Shown piece by piece: positions 1 to 8,512 of a stretch of 64,000 bases of DNA. The stretch is from positions 39,322-103,321 of the forward strand of contig RXJQ01000002.1 of assembly GCA_003963115.1 (NCBI GenBank). The letters run 5' to 3'. A model generated the notes under the pieces. It saw only the letters and a list, made by a program, of their open reading frames with translations, searched no databases and was not told the DNA's origin. A program made the translations under genes and the position numbers. Each line of letters opens with the position of its first letter. Position 1 is the stretch's first letter. This DNA comes from Burkholderiales bacterium. Lineage in GTDB: Bacteria > Pseudomonadota > Gammaproteobacteria > Burkholderiales > Burkholderiaceae_C.

Positions 1-1704
1 CACCGCCACGCGCATGCCGTAGCCTTCGGCGGAGTCGATCTCCACCGTGCCACCCAGCGAGGTGATGTTCTTCTTGACCACGTCCATGCCCACGCCACGG
101 CCCGACACGTCGGTCACGGTTTCGGCGGTGGAAAAGCCCGGCGCGAAGATGAGGTTCCACACTTCGCTGTCGGTCAGGCTGTCAGGCGCATCGATGCCCT
201 TTTCACGGGCCTTGCGCAGCAGCTTCTCGCGAGACAGGCCGCGGCCATCATCGCGCACTTCGATCACGATGGAGCCGCCTTGGTGCGAGGCAGCCAGGGT
301 GATGGTGCCCACCTCCGGCTTGCCAGCGGCCAGACGGTCAGCCGGCATTTCCACGCCGTGGTCGCACGAATTGCGCACCAGATGGGTCAGCGGGTCGGTG
401 ATCTTCTCGACCAGGCCCTTGTCCAGTTCGGTGGCTTCACCTTGCGTGACCAGCTCGACCTTCTTGCCCAGCTTGTTGGCCAGGTCGCGCAGCATGCGGG
501 GGAAGCGGCTGAACACCGTCGACATCGGAATCATCCGGATCGACATCACGGCCTCTTGCAGGTCACGGGTGTTGCGGTCCAGATCGGTCAGGCCGGTGAC
601 CAGCTGCTGGTAGACAACCGGATCCAGGCCGCGGCTGTTCTGGGCCAGCATGGCTTGCGTGATCACCAGCTCGCCCACCAGGTTGATGAGCTGGTCGACC
701 TTCTCGACGGAGACGCGAATCGTCGATGCTTCCAGCGCCGCAGCAGGCTTGTCGGCTTTGGGTGCGGCGGGCTTGGCAACTGCGACCGGTTTGGCAGGAG
801 CTGGCTCCACGGGCGCAGACACTGCCGCAGCCGGTTGGCCTGCGGTGGGGGCCCCAGGTGCGTCGTCAAAAAAGCCATAGCCAGTCTCGGGCGCGGCGGC
901 GGGCGCGGCGGCCTGAGCCCCCGCTGTTGCTGCGGTGCTCGATGCGGCGGCGCCAAAGGGCACGAAAGCCACTTGCTCGCGTGCCACATGGAAGGTGAAC
1001 AGGTCCAGCATGTCGGACTCGGCACTGGCCGTGTCCACCTTGAAGCGGCGGATCTGGGGCAGTGCGGGGTCATCGGGCAGGGCTTCGATGGTGCCCAGAT
1101 CGGGGATTTCCTTGAACAGGTCAACCAGGTTGTCGGCCACCGACAAGTCACTGAGCGGGCCCACACGCAGTTCGACGATGCGCTTGCCCGTGCTGGGCGC
1201 GGCGGCTTGCGCGGCTGACTGGGCAACAGGAGCCTCGACCTTGGCCGCCGCAGGCGAGGCCGGGGCCGCAGCGGCAGGAGGCGCCTCACCGGCCACCATG
1301 GCGCGGATGTTGAACAGCAGTTCGGTGGTGTCGACCACATCGCCACCGGAGCCCTGATGGCGCCCCAGCATGGCCTTGAGCGCATCACCCGATTGCAGCA
1401 GCACGTCCACCATCGGCGGCGTGGGCACCAGCTCATGGCGGCGCAGCTTGTCCAGCAGCGTCTCCATCTGGTGGGTCAGCTCGGCCACGTCAGAGAAACC
1501 GAAGGTCGCGGCGCCGCCCTTGATGGAGTGGGCGCAACGGAAGATGGCGTTCATCTCCTCGTCGTCGGCAGCCTCGATGTCCAGCTCCAGCAGGAGCTGT
1601 TCCATGTTTTCGAGGTTCTCGCCTGCCTCTTCGAAGAAAACTTGATAGAACTGGCTCAGGTCAATGCCTGCTGCCGAGCTGTTGTCCGTGCTGGTTTCTG
1701 CCAT
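1..1704 (-). CDS. cheA: Chemotaxis histidine kinase CheA (3' end outside window)
   Basis: CheA autophosphorylates on a histidine and passes phosphate to CheY; it acts in the receptor-CheW array at the inner membrane. Visible are 568 codons from the ATG at 1704. An N-terminal Hpt domain carries the phosphoacceptor His59 in AHSIKGGAATFGF. A long Ala/Pro linker and a second alpha/beta region follow, then the dimerisation segment and a HATPase domain with N box HLVRNSCDHGVE and the GRGVGMDVV motif. The frame is still open at base 1, so the C-terminal CheW-like domain lies outside the window. It is last of three chemotaxis genes here, 48 bp after cheY. Motifs make the call firm; which receptor array it serves cannot be seen. 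Confidence 0.95.
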   Translation of the reverse strand, partial: MAETSTDNSSAAGIDLSQFYQVFFEEAGENLENMEQLLLELDIEAADDEEMNAIFRCAHSIKGGAATFGFSDVAELTHQMETLLDKLRRHELVPTPPMVDVLLQSGDALKAMLGRHQGSGGDVVDTTELLFNIRAMVAGEAPPAAAAPASPAAAKVEAPVAQSAAQAAAPSTGKRIVELRVGPLSDLSVADNLVDLFKEIPDLGTIEALPDDPALPQIRRFKVDTASAESDMLDLFTFHVAREQVAFVPFGAAASSTAATAGAQAAAPAAAPETGYGFFDDAPGAPTAGQPAAAVSAPVEPAPAKPVAVAKPAAPKADKPAAALEASTIRVSVEKVDQLINLVGELVITQAMLAQNSRGLDPVVYQQLVTGLTDLDRNTRDLQEAVMSIRMIPMSTVFSRFPRMLRDLANKLGKKVELVTQGEATELDKGLVEKITDPLTHLVRNSCDHGVEMPADRLAAGKPEVGTITLAASHQGGSIVIEVRDDGRGLSREKLLRKAREKGIDAPDSLTDSEVWNLIFAPGFSTAETVTDVSGRGVGMDVVKKNITSLGGTVEIDSAEGYGMRVAV

Positions 1705-1752
1705 CTCTGACTCCTGGGATTCGATGCGACGCCTGGGCTGAACCGCTCGGGC

Positions 1753-2115
1753 TCAGCGGATCACTTTCTGGATCACTTCGATGAGCTTGGTCGGGTCAAA
1801 CGGCTTGACCAACCAACCGGTGGCACCCGCGGCGCGGCCGGCCTGCTTCATCTGATCGCTCGACTCGGTGGTCAGCATCAAGATCGGCGTAGTCTTGAAC
1901 TGGGGGGTTTCGCGCAGCTTCTTGGTCAGGCTGATGCCATCCATGCGCGGCATGTTCTGGTCGGTCAGCACCAGGTCAAAGCTGCGGCCTTGGGCCTTTT
2001 CGTAGGCATCCTGTCCATCCACCGCTTCGACGACGTTGTAGCCGGCGCTCTTGAGCGTGAAGGAAACCATTTGACGCATGGATGCTGAATCGTCGACGGC
2101 GAGAATCGAGTGCAT
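1753..2115 (-). CDS. cheY: Single-domain response regulator CheY
   Basis: This 120-residue stand-alone receiver has no output domain. Acidic-pocket Asp8/Asp9, phosphoacceptor Asp52 in VLTDQNMP, a Thr pair at 82-83 and Lys104 in LVKPFD are all in place. Phosphorylated CheY proteins bind the flagellar motor switch. It lies between the CheZ-like gene and cheA on the same strand, so CheA is the natural phosphodonor. A role with pili (PilG/PilH type) cannot be excluded from sequence, but the sigma-28-like promoter upstream favours flagellar chemotaxis. Confidence 0.93.
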   Translation of the reverse strand: MHSILAVDDSASMRQMVSFTLKSAGYNVVEAVDGQDAYEKAQGRSFDLVLTDQNMPRMDGISLTKKLRETPQFKTTPILMLTTESSDQMKQAGRAAGATGWLVKPFDPTKLIEVIQKVIR

Positions 2116-2203
2116 GTCGCTCTCCGGTGCTTAAAAATGAACTTGTGGGCAGTCAGCTATAACAAATGACGCGTGCGGTATTTCGGCTTGCGGTACGGGT
2201 TCT

Positions 2204-2653
2204 TTAGAACAACTCGACCGAACCGGCGTCAACCTCGTCTTGCGTAACGGGGTTGGGCTTGAGGGGGGCATCGTCCACCACGGCGATGCCATCAGGGTCA
2301 TCGTCGCCCAGGGCCTCGCGGGCGATCTGGTCGGCGCAGTTGCGCAAGCGCTTGTTCGTGTGGGTGATCAGCTGCGACGCCATGTCCTGGAACTGCAGGG
2401 CGGTGACGGTCTTGTACAGGGTCTGCCTGACCGCCTGCAGATGGGGCGTCACCTCGTGGCCAAGATCGATCACCTCGCCGAGCTGGCCCGCAGTGCCATG
2501 AAATCCGTCCATGAGCACCAGGCAAGCGTCGTCCAGCAGGCGCTGCAGGCGTTCCAGGTCGTTGGTGGCCGTCATCAAGTGGTCTTGCAACTCGGCCGCC
2601 AGCAGCAACGGCATCTCGGCAGGCCGGTTTTCGACGGGATCGTCGTAGCTCAT
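2204..2653 (-). CDS. Short CheZ-like chemotaxis protein
   Basis: A 149-residue, mainly helical protein. Residues 85-96 (ALQFQDMASQLI) resemble the CheZ active-site helix, which in CheZ carries an Asp and a Gln that dephosphorylate CheY-P; here Asp90 and Gln94 are placed alike. The C-terminus is acidic and ends in VELF, which could be a CheY-binding tail like that of CheZ. The protein is much shorter than E. coli CheZ (about 214 residues). ATG 2653 was chosen because GGAG lies 7 nt upstream; the longer open frame has no support. It is the first gene of the operon with cheY and cheA. Phosphatase activity is inferred. Confidence 0.7.
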   Translation of the reverse strand: MSYDDPVENRPAEMPLLLAAELQDHLMTATNDLERLQRLLDDACLVLMDGFHGTAGQLGEVIDLGHEVTPHLQAVRQTLYKTVTALQFQDMASQLITHTNKRLRNCADQIAREALGDDDPDGIAVVDDAPLKPNPVTQDEVDAGSVELF

Positions 2654-2718
2654 CTTGGCTCCACTCAACCAGGTTTGGGACTCGCCGCCGCTTTTCCGGA
2701 CGGCATGGCACACAGACG

Positions 2719-2745
2719 TTGTCGGCCAAATCCGGGGGATCCTTA
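2719..2745 (-). promoter_or_regulatory. Sigma-28 (FliA)-like promoter for the chemotaxis operon
   Basis: Read on the minus strand the site is TAAGGATC, 11 bp, GCCGACAA. The FliA consensus is TAAAGTTT-N11-GCCGATAA, so 5 of 8 and 7 of 8 positions match with exact spacing. It lies 66 bp upstream of the CheZ-like start codon, in the intergenic region shared with the divergent kinase gene. FliA dependence is inferred. Confidence 0.6.
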
Positions 2746-2875
2746 ATACCGAAATCAATCAGATCGCTCGGCCGCGCGGGTTGTTAGAATTTTTCGCATT
2801 TCTCACCGCCTTATGATCACAATGACGCGGTGAAATGTGGCTTAAATCGCGAGATTGAAGGAGCGAAGGAAACCG

Positions 2876-4093
2876 GTGTCCGACATGTCCGCCCTGCCAG
2901 AACCAGCCCCCGCACCCGCTGCATTTGGCTCGTCCACCATGCAGCCTTTGAGGTTGCGTGTCCTGCATCTGGAGGACAACGACGAGGACCACGCCCTGGT
3001 GGCCATTCACCTGCGTCGCGGCGGCATCAACGCCGACATCGTTCGGGTGGAATGCGAATCGGCCCTGATTGAAGCCATGGAGCAGGACTGGGATCTCATC
3101 CTCTCCGACTACAACCTGCCCGGTTATTCCGGCCTGGCCGCCCTGGACAAAGTGCGGTCAATGGGCAAGCTGATCCCGTTCATTCTGGTGTCAGGCGAAA
3201 TCGGCGAGGACATCGCCGTGCAGGCCATGCGCAACGGCGCCAACGACTACCTGCTCAAGAGCAACCTGGCCCGCCTGGCCCCTGCCGCCCTGCTGGCCAT
3301 CGAGGCCAACCGCACCCGCATCGCGAAACAGCGCGCCGACCTGGCTTTGAGCCGATCGCGCCAGCAACTGCGCGAACTCGCCCAGCACTTGCAGACCAGC
3401 ATCGAGCAGGAGCGCGCCGCCATCGCCCGCGAAATCCACGACGACGTGGGGGGCGCACTCACCGCCGTGAAGTTCGACCTGGCCTGGATCGCACGGCATG
3501 CCGCCTCGCCCGAAATCGCCGAGCGCGTGCAGCAGGCGCTGGAATCGGTCGGCCACGCCCACGAGGCCAGCCAGCGCATCATGCACAACCTGCGTCCGGC
3601 CATCCTGGAGCAGGGCCTGGTGGCCGCCCTGCAATGGATGAGCGACCGCTTCGCCAAGCGCACCGGCCTGCAGGTCATCTTCCGCACCAGCCACGAAAAG
3701 CTGCAACTGGCGCCGGGCGTACCCCTGGTCGCCTACCGTTTCGCGCAAGAGGCCTTGACCAATGTCTCCAAACACGCACAGGCCAGCCGCGTCAGTGTGG
3801 ATGTGACCCAGGCGGGCGGCGTCTTGTCGCTGGAAGTGACCGACAATGGCAGAGGCTTGAGTGCGGAAGACTTGGCCAAGGCCCGCTCCTTCGGTATCCG
3901 GGGTCTGCACGAGCGGGCCGAGACGGTGGGCGGCTGGGTCGACATCAGCAGCAACCCTGACGGCACCACGCTGATCCTGTCCGTTCCGCTCTCGGGCCCG
4001 GAAAATGGGTTCATCGACCGTCTGATGCCCGATTTCGACAACAGCACGATGGGCAACGAGACGGATCCGGACGACCCCACCGTATGGGGTTAG
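2876..4093 (+). CDS. Hybrid receiver / NarL-type histidine kinase
   Basis: A soluble 405-residue two-component protein. Residues about 26-145 are a receiver domain (phosphoacceptor Asp78 in LILSDYNLPG). A coiled-coil-prone linker follows, then a HisKA_3 dimerisation domain with His188 in REIHDDVGGALTA and a HATPase domain with Asn295 in QEALTNVSKH and the NGRGL box. There are no membrane segments and no input domain besides the receiver, so the signal probably arrives by phosphorylation from another kinase. GTG 2876 is preferred because AAGGA sits about 6 nt upstream; ATG 2885 is the alternative. The partner regulator begins 16 bp downstream on the same strand. Confidence 0.85.
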   Translation: MSDMSALPEPAPAPAAFGSSTMQPLRLRVLHLEDNDEDHALVAIHLRRGGINADIVRVECESALIEAMEQDWDLILSDYNLPGYSGLAALDKVRSMGKLIPFILVSGEIGEDIAVQAMRNGANDYLLKSNLARLAPAALLAIEANRTRIAKQRADLALSRSRQQLRELAQHLQTSIEQERAAIAREIHDDVGGALTAVKFDLAWIARHAASPEIAERVQQALESVGHAHEASQRIMHNLRPAILEQGLVAALQWMSDRFAKRTGLQVIFRTSHEKLQLAPGVPLVAYRFAQEALTNVSKHAQASRVSVDVTQAGGVLSLEVTDNGRGLSAEDLAKARSFGIRGLHERAETVGGWVDISSNPDGTTLILSVPLSGPENGFIDRLMPDFDNSTMGNETDPDDPTVWG

Positions 4094-4109
4094 AGCCCTG
4101 CTAGGCACC

Positions 4110-4739
4110 ATGATCAAAGTCATACTCTGCGACGACCATGCCCTGATCCGACGCGGTATCCGCGACACCCTGGCCGATGCACCCGACATCGAGGTGATGG
4201 GCGAGGCGTCCGACTACGGTGAGTTGCGCACCTTGCTGCGCGACAAGAGCTGCGACGTGCTCGTGCTCGACATCAACCTGCCCGGCCGCAGCGGCCTGGA
4301 CGTGCTGCACGTGCTCAAGGAAGAAGGCAGCATGCTCAGGGTGCTGGTGGTTTCGATGTACCCCGAAGACCAGTACGCCATGCGCGCCCTGAAAGCCGGC
4401 GCCTCGGGCTACCTCAACAAGGGCAGTGACGCCGCGCAGATCGTGGCGGCCGTGCGCACCGTGGCCCTGGGCAAGAAGTACGTGACGCCTGAGATGGCGC
4501 AGATGCTGGTCGAGAACCTCAACTCGCCCACGCAGGAAGACGCCCACCAGAAGCTCTCGGACCGCGAGTTGCAGACCCTGGTGATGATCGCATCGGGCAA
4601 GCGCCTGTCCGACATCGCCGAGCAACTGCTGCTGAGCCCCAAGACCGTGAGCGTCTACCGCGCCCGCGTGCTCGAGAAGCTCGGCCTGACCAACAACTCC
4701 GAGCTGACGGTCTACGCGATCCGCAACGGGCTGGTTTGA
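4110..4739 (+). CDS. LuxR/NarL-family response regulator
   Basis: A 209-residue protein with an N-terminal receiver domain (Asp8, Asp9, phosphoacceptor Asp54 in VLVLDINLPG, KAGASGYLNKGS near 98) and a C-terminal LuxR-type helix-turn-helix (about 145-205, with LSDRELQTL and SPKTVSVYRARVLEKL). It should be a DNA-binding transcription factor phosphorylated by the kinase encoded immediately upstream. Its target genes cannot be inferred. It converges on uvrD with a 15-bp gap and no visible terminator. Confidence 0.92.
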   Translation: MIKVILCDDHALIRRGIRDTLADAPDIEVMGEASDYGELRTLLRDKSCDVLVLDINLPGRSGLDVLHVLKEEGSMLRVLVVSMYPEDQYAMRALKAGASGYLNKGSDAAQIVAAVRTVALGKKYVTPEMAQMLVENLNSPTQEDAHQKLSDRELQTLVMIASGKRLSDIAEQLLLSPKTVSVYRARVLEKLGLTNNSELTVYAIRNGLV

Positions 4740-4754
4740 GCCCGCCTGCCGCGC

Positions 4755-7184
4755 TTATTCGATGGGCGTGAGCTTGGCCACGCTCAGCATCAGCCACTTG
4801 GTGCCGTGACGGCCGAAATTGACCTGCACGCGCGCGTCGGTCCCTGAGCCTTCGAGCGTCAGCACCACGCCCTCGCCGAACTTGTTGTGAAACACGCTCT
4901 GGCCCACACGCAAGCCGCCCTCGGTCTTGGCCTGCGCCATCTTGCTGGGCAGCGGCGCGGTCAGGTCCTTGAAATCGTCTTCCTTGCGTGAAGGATAGGG
5001 CCGATAAGGCTGCGCCCCCGCGCCCACCATCGAGCCCATGCCGCGCCCGCTGGCCCAGGCATCGTTGTAGGACTTGGCAAAGCCCGAGCCAAAGCCCTGG
5101 TTGCGCGGCGTGAGCCACTTCAAGGCCCCTTCCGGCAGTTCGTCAAGGAAACGGCTCTTGATGTGATAGCGCGTCTGGCCATGCAGCATCCGCGTCTGGC
5201 TGAAGCTGATGTGCAAACGCTGACGGGCCCGGGTGATGGCCACGTACATCAGGCGGCGCTCTTCCTCCAGCCCGTCGGCATCGTTCATCGAGTTCTCGTG
5301 CGGGAACAACCCTTCTTCCAAGCCGGTGAGGAAGACGTTGTTGAACTCCAGGCCCTTGGCCGCATGGATGGTCATCAACTGGACGGCGTCTTGCCCCGCC
5401 TGAGCCTGGTTGTCGCCGGCCTCCAACGAGGCATGCGTCAGGAAGGCCAGCAAGGGCGAGATGATCTCGCCGGTTTCCGCATCGGGCAGGGTGTCCACGC
5501 GGGCCACGGCGGCAGGCAAGCCTTCCGCCAAGGTACCCGCCGGCTCATCCACTGGCAAGGCCACGGCGTCTTTGCCAAAGCCTTCCTGGGTCACGAAGGC
5601 CTCGGCGGCATTCACCAGTTCGGCCAGGTTCTCCAGGCGCTCCTGGCCTTCCTTTTCAGAGCGATAGAAGTCAGCCAGGCCTGAGGCCTCGACCACATGC
5701 TCGATGATCTGGCGCAGGGTCAGGCCGCGTGTGGCCTCCCGCATGGCATCAATCAGTGCCACAAAAGCCTGCAAGTTCGCGCCGGCCTTGCCCGCTACCG
5801 CCGTCACGCTCTGGCCCAGGCTGCGCCCGGTCGACCGTGCCGCATCCTGCAGCGACTCCACGCTGCGCGCCCCGATGCCGCGCGCCGGGAAGTTCACCAC
5901 ACGCAGGAAGCTGGTGTCGTCGTTCGGGTTCTCAAGCAGGCGCAGATAGGCCAGCGCATGCTTGACTTCGGCGCGCTCGAAGAAGCGCAGGCCACCGTAC
6001 ACCTTGTAAGGCACGCCGGCATTGAACAAGGCCGACTCGATCACCCGCGACTGCGCATTGCTGCGATAGAGCACCGCCACTTCATGCAAAGGCTGACCAT
6101 CGCGCTTGAACTGCCGCGCTTCGTCGACCACCCACTGGGCTTCGGCGAAATCGCTGCTGGCCTCGTAGATGCGGATGGGCTCGCCCTGCCCCGCGTCCGT
6201 GCGCAGGTTCTTGCCCAGGCGGCGGCTGTTCTGGGAGATCAGCGTGTTGGCCGCATCCAGGATGTGCCCGTGGCTGCGGTAGTTCTGCTCCAGCTTGATG
6301 ACCTGCGGCACGCGGAACTCGCGTTCGAAGTCCGCCATATTGCCGACCTGCGCACCGCGGAAGGCGTAGATGCTCTGGTCATCATCGCCAACGGCAAAGA
6401 CGCTGTTGCCCGTCGTCGCTGGGTTGCCCGCGAACATCTTGAGCCACAGGTACTGCAGGCGGTTGGTGTCCTGGAACTCGTCGACCAGGATGTGCTTGAA
6501 GCGGCGCTGGTAGTGCTCGCGCACCTCCGGGTGATCGCGCATGATCTCGTAGGTGCGCAGCATCAACTCGGCGAAATCGACCACGCCCTCGCGCTGGCAC
6601 TGGTCTTCGTAAGCCTGGTAGACGGCCAGTTGCATGCGGCCCAGCTCGTCGCGTGGCTGGATGTCTTTCGGACGCAGGCCGTCCTCCTTGGAACCGGCGA
6701 TGAACCAGGTGGTCTGCTTGGGCACCACGCGTTCCTCGTCGAACTTCAGCGCCTTGATCACCCGCTTGACGGCAGAGAGCTGGTCCTGCGTATCCAGGAT
6801 CTGGAAGGCCTGCGGCAGCCCGGCGATCCTGGCGTGCGCGCGCAGAAAGCGGTTGCACAGCCCGTGGAAGGTCCCGATCCACATCGCCCGCGTGTTGATG
6901 GGCAACATGGCCGACAGGCGCGCCTGCATTTCCTTGGCTGCCTTGTTGGTGAAGGTCACGGCCATGATGCCGGCGGGCGAGACCTGCCCGGTCTGCAACA
7001 ACCAGGCGATCCGGGTGGTGAGCACACGCGTTTTGCCCGAACCGGCGCCTGCCAGGATCAGTGCAGGGCCAGGGGGCGCCGTCACGGCGGCCAGTTGTTC
7101 AGGATTGAGTCCCACCAGCATGGGGGAGTTGCCCGCCGGGGGCTGTTGAGGAAACAATCCAGGGGTATCGGTGCGCTCGTTCAT
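4755..7184 (-). CDS. uvrD: ATP-dependent DNA helicase II, UvrD/PcrA type
   Basis: A superfamily 1A 3'-5' helicase of 809 residues that unwinds DNA in nucleotide excision and mismatch repair. Seen in order: a Q motif, Walker A AGAGSGKT at 45-52, motif Ia TFTNKAAKEM, motif II VDEFQDTN, motif III GDDDQSIYAFRGA, motif IV region QNYRSH, and motifs V/VI MTIHAAKGLEF and YVAITRARQRL. A Tudor-like tail (VGQSVFHNKFGEGVV) is typical of UvrD/PcrA rather than Rep. Length fits UvrD. The gene is monocistronic and convergent with the LuxR-type regulator. Confidence 0.93.
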   Translation of the reverse strand: MNERTDTPGLFPQQPPAGNSPMLVGLNPEQLAAVTAPPGPALILAGAGSGKTRVLTTRIAWLLQTGQVSPAGIMAVTFTNKAAKEMQARLSAMLPINTRAMWIGTFHGLCNRFLRAHARIAGLPQAFQILDTQDQLSAVKRVIKALKFDEERVVPKQTTWFIAGSKEDGLRPKDIQPRDELGRMQLAVYQAYEDQCQREGVVDFAELMLRTYEIMRDHPEVREHYQRRFKHILVDEFQDTNRLQYLWLKMFAGNPATTGNSVFAVGDDDQSIYAFRGAQVGNMADFEREFRVPQVIKLEQNYRSHGHILDAANTLISQNSRRLGKNLRTDAGQGEPIRIYEASSDFAEAQWVVDEARQFKRDGQPLHEVAVLYRSNAQSRVIESALFNAGVPYKVYGGLRFFERAEVKHALAYLRLLENPNDDTSFLRVVNFPARGIGARSVESLQDAARSTGRSLGQSVTAVAGKAGANLQAFVALIDAMREATRGLTLRQIIEHVVEASGLADFYRSEKEGQERLENLAELVNAAEAFVTQEGFGKDAVALPVDEPAGTLAEGLPAAVARVDTLPDAETGEIISPLLAFLTHASLEAGDNQAQAGQDAVQLMTIHAAKGLEFNNVFLTGLEEGLFPHENSMNDADGLEEERRLMYVAITRARQRLHISFSQTRMLHGQTRYHIKSRFLDELPEGALKWLTPRNQGFGSGFAKSYNDAWASGRGMGSMVGAGAQPYRPYPSRKEDDFKDLTAPLPSKMAQAKTEGGLRVGQSVFHNKFGEGVVLTLEGSGTDARVQVNFGRHGTKWLMLSVAKLTPIE

Positions 7185-7267
7185 CCAAAAATTGTAGGCG
7201 GGCTTGCCGATTGCGCCGGCTCAAACCTCACAAGCCCGGCCCTTCCATACAAAAAACAGGGAAACAC

Positions 7268-8512
7268 ATGAACCAGACCCATCGTCTGCCGGCCCATGAG
7301 GCCGGTGGCCTGATCGCCTCCCCGCTGATCACCGGCTCCGCGCCACCACGTCCCGTCAGCCTCCACACCGTGCAGTTCACGGGCTCAGGCAGCGAATATT
7401 TCAGGATCTGGATCGTCAACCTCCTGATGATGCTGCTCACCTTTGGGCTCTACTACCCTTGGGCCAAGGTGCGCAGGCTTCGCTACTTCTACGGCAACAC
7501 CCTTGTCATCGGGCACCCACTCGACTTCCATGGCAACCCCAGGCAGATGCTGCGTGGCTTCGTACTGGTCAGCGCGCTCATGCTGCTGTATGGCGCGGCG
7601 GGCCGGGTATCGCCCACGTCCGGCATGATCGCCGGCTTCATCGTGGCGGCCGTGTGGCCGGCCCTGATGCGCGCCTCGCTGCAATTTCGCCTGGCCCAAA
7701 CCAGCTGGCGCGGTTTGCGGTTCCACTTCAGCGGCTCGCTGAAAGATGCCTACATGGTTTTCCTGGCACCCATGCTCGTGGCTGTCGGTGTCACCATGCT
7801 GGGCGGCATCTTGCTGGCCATGCTGCCCAAAAGCTTGGGCAGCGCGGTGCTGCCCATCGCCCTCACCCTGGGCATGCTGCTCACGGCCACGCTGGTGGGG
7901 CCCTACACCCTGTGGCGCTTGAAGCGCTATCAACACGCCCACTACGCCCTGGGCCAGTTGCAGACGACCTTCAAGGCCAGCTACCGCCACATGCTGGGCA
8001 TCTTTGTGAAAACTGGTCTGCTGGGTATCGGCGCCATGATGGGCCTGGGCGTGCTGGGCGGGCTGCTGGGGGCCACCTTGGGCACGCATCATGCCCCCCC
8101 AGGCCCGGACACGCGCCAGATAGGCAAACAGATGGGCGCCTACATGGCCATGATCATGCCCATCTTGCTGGGCTACATCCTCTTGACCCAGATCGTGGTG
8201 GCACCGTACTTCAACGCCCGCATGCAGAATCTGGTCTGGACACAAACAGGCAACCGCCTGGTTCGCTTCAAAAGCCATCTGGGCTGGGCCTACATGGCGC
8301 GCCTGGCGCTCAAGAACTGGCTGTTGATCCTGCTCACATTGGGCTTGTACTGGCCTTTCGCGGCCGTCGCACTGGCCAAGGCCCGCCTTCAAGCCATCGT
8401 GATCCACACCCGGCAAGACCCCGACGCCCTGATCGCCCAGGCGCGCCAGGGTAGCTCGGACGCCACGGGTGACCTTGCCGCAGACCTCATCGGCATGGAC
8501 GTTGGACTGTGA
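7268..8512 (+). CDS. DUF898 (YjgN-like) polytopic membrane protein
   Basis: A 414-residue inner-membrane protein with several hydrophobic helices. Repeated blocks of the type FRIWIVNLLMMLLTFGLYYPWAKVRRLRYFYGNT, here near the N-terminus and echoed near the C-terminus (NWLLILLTLGLYWPFAAV), are the DUF898/YjgN signature. Function is unknown for the family. ATG 7268 was chosen over an upstream alternative start because CAGGGA precedes it. The stop codon overlaps the start of the downstream M48 protease (GTGA), so the two are translationally coupled and probably act together. Confidence 0.85.
   Translation: MNQTHRLPAHEAGGLIASPLITGSAPPRPVSLHTVQFTGSGSEYFRIWIVNLLMMLLTFGLYYPWAKVRRLRYFYGNTLVIGHPLDFHGNPRQMLRGFVLVSALMLLYGAAGRVSPTSGMIAGFIVAAVWPALMRASLQFRLAQTSWRGLRFHFSGSLKDAYMVFLAPMLVAVGVTMLGGILLAMLPKSLGSAVLPIALTLGMLLTATLVGPYTLWRLKRYQHAHYALGQLQTTFKASYRHMLGIFVKTGLLGIGAMMGLGVLGGLLGATLGTHHAPPGPDTRQIGKQMGAYMAMIMPILLGYILLTQIVVAPYFNARMQNLVWTQTGNRLVRFKSHLGWAYMARLALKNWLLILLTLGLYWPFAAVALAKARLQAIVIHTRQDPDALIAQARQGSSDATGDLAADLIGMDVGL

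Noticed and set aside
5697..7271. 524-codon open frame on the plus strand
   Set aside because: Antisense to uvrD; shadow of high GC3.
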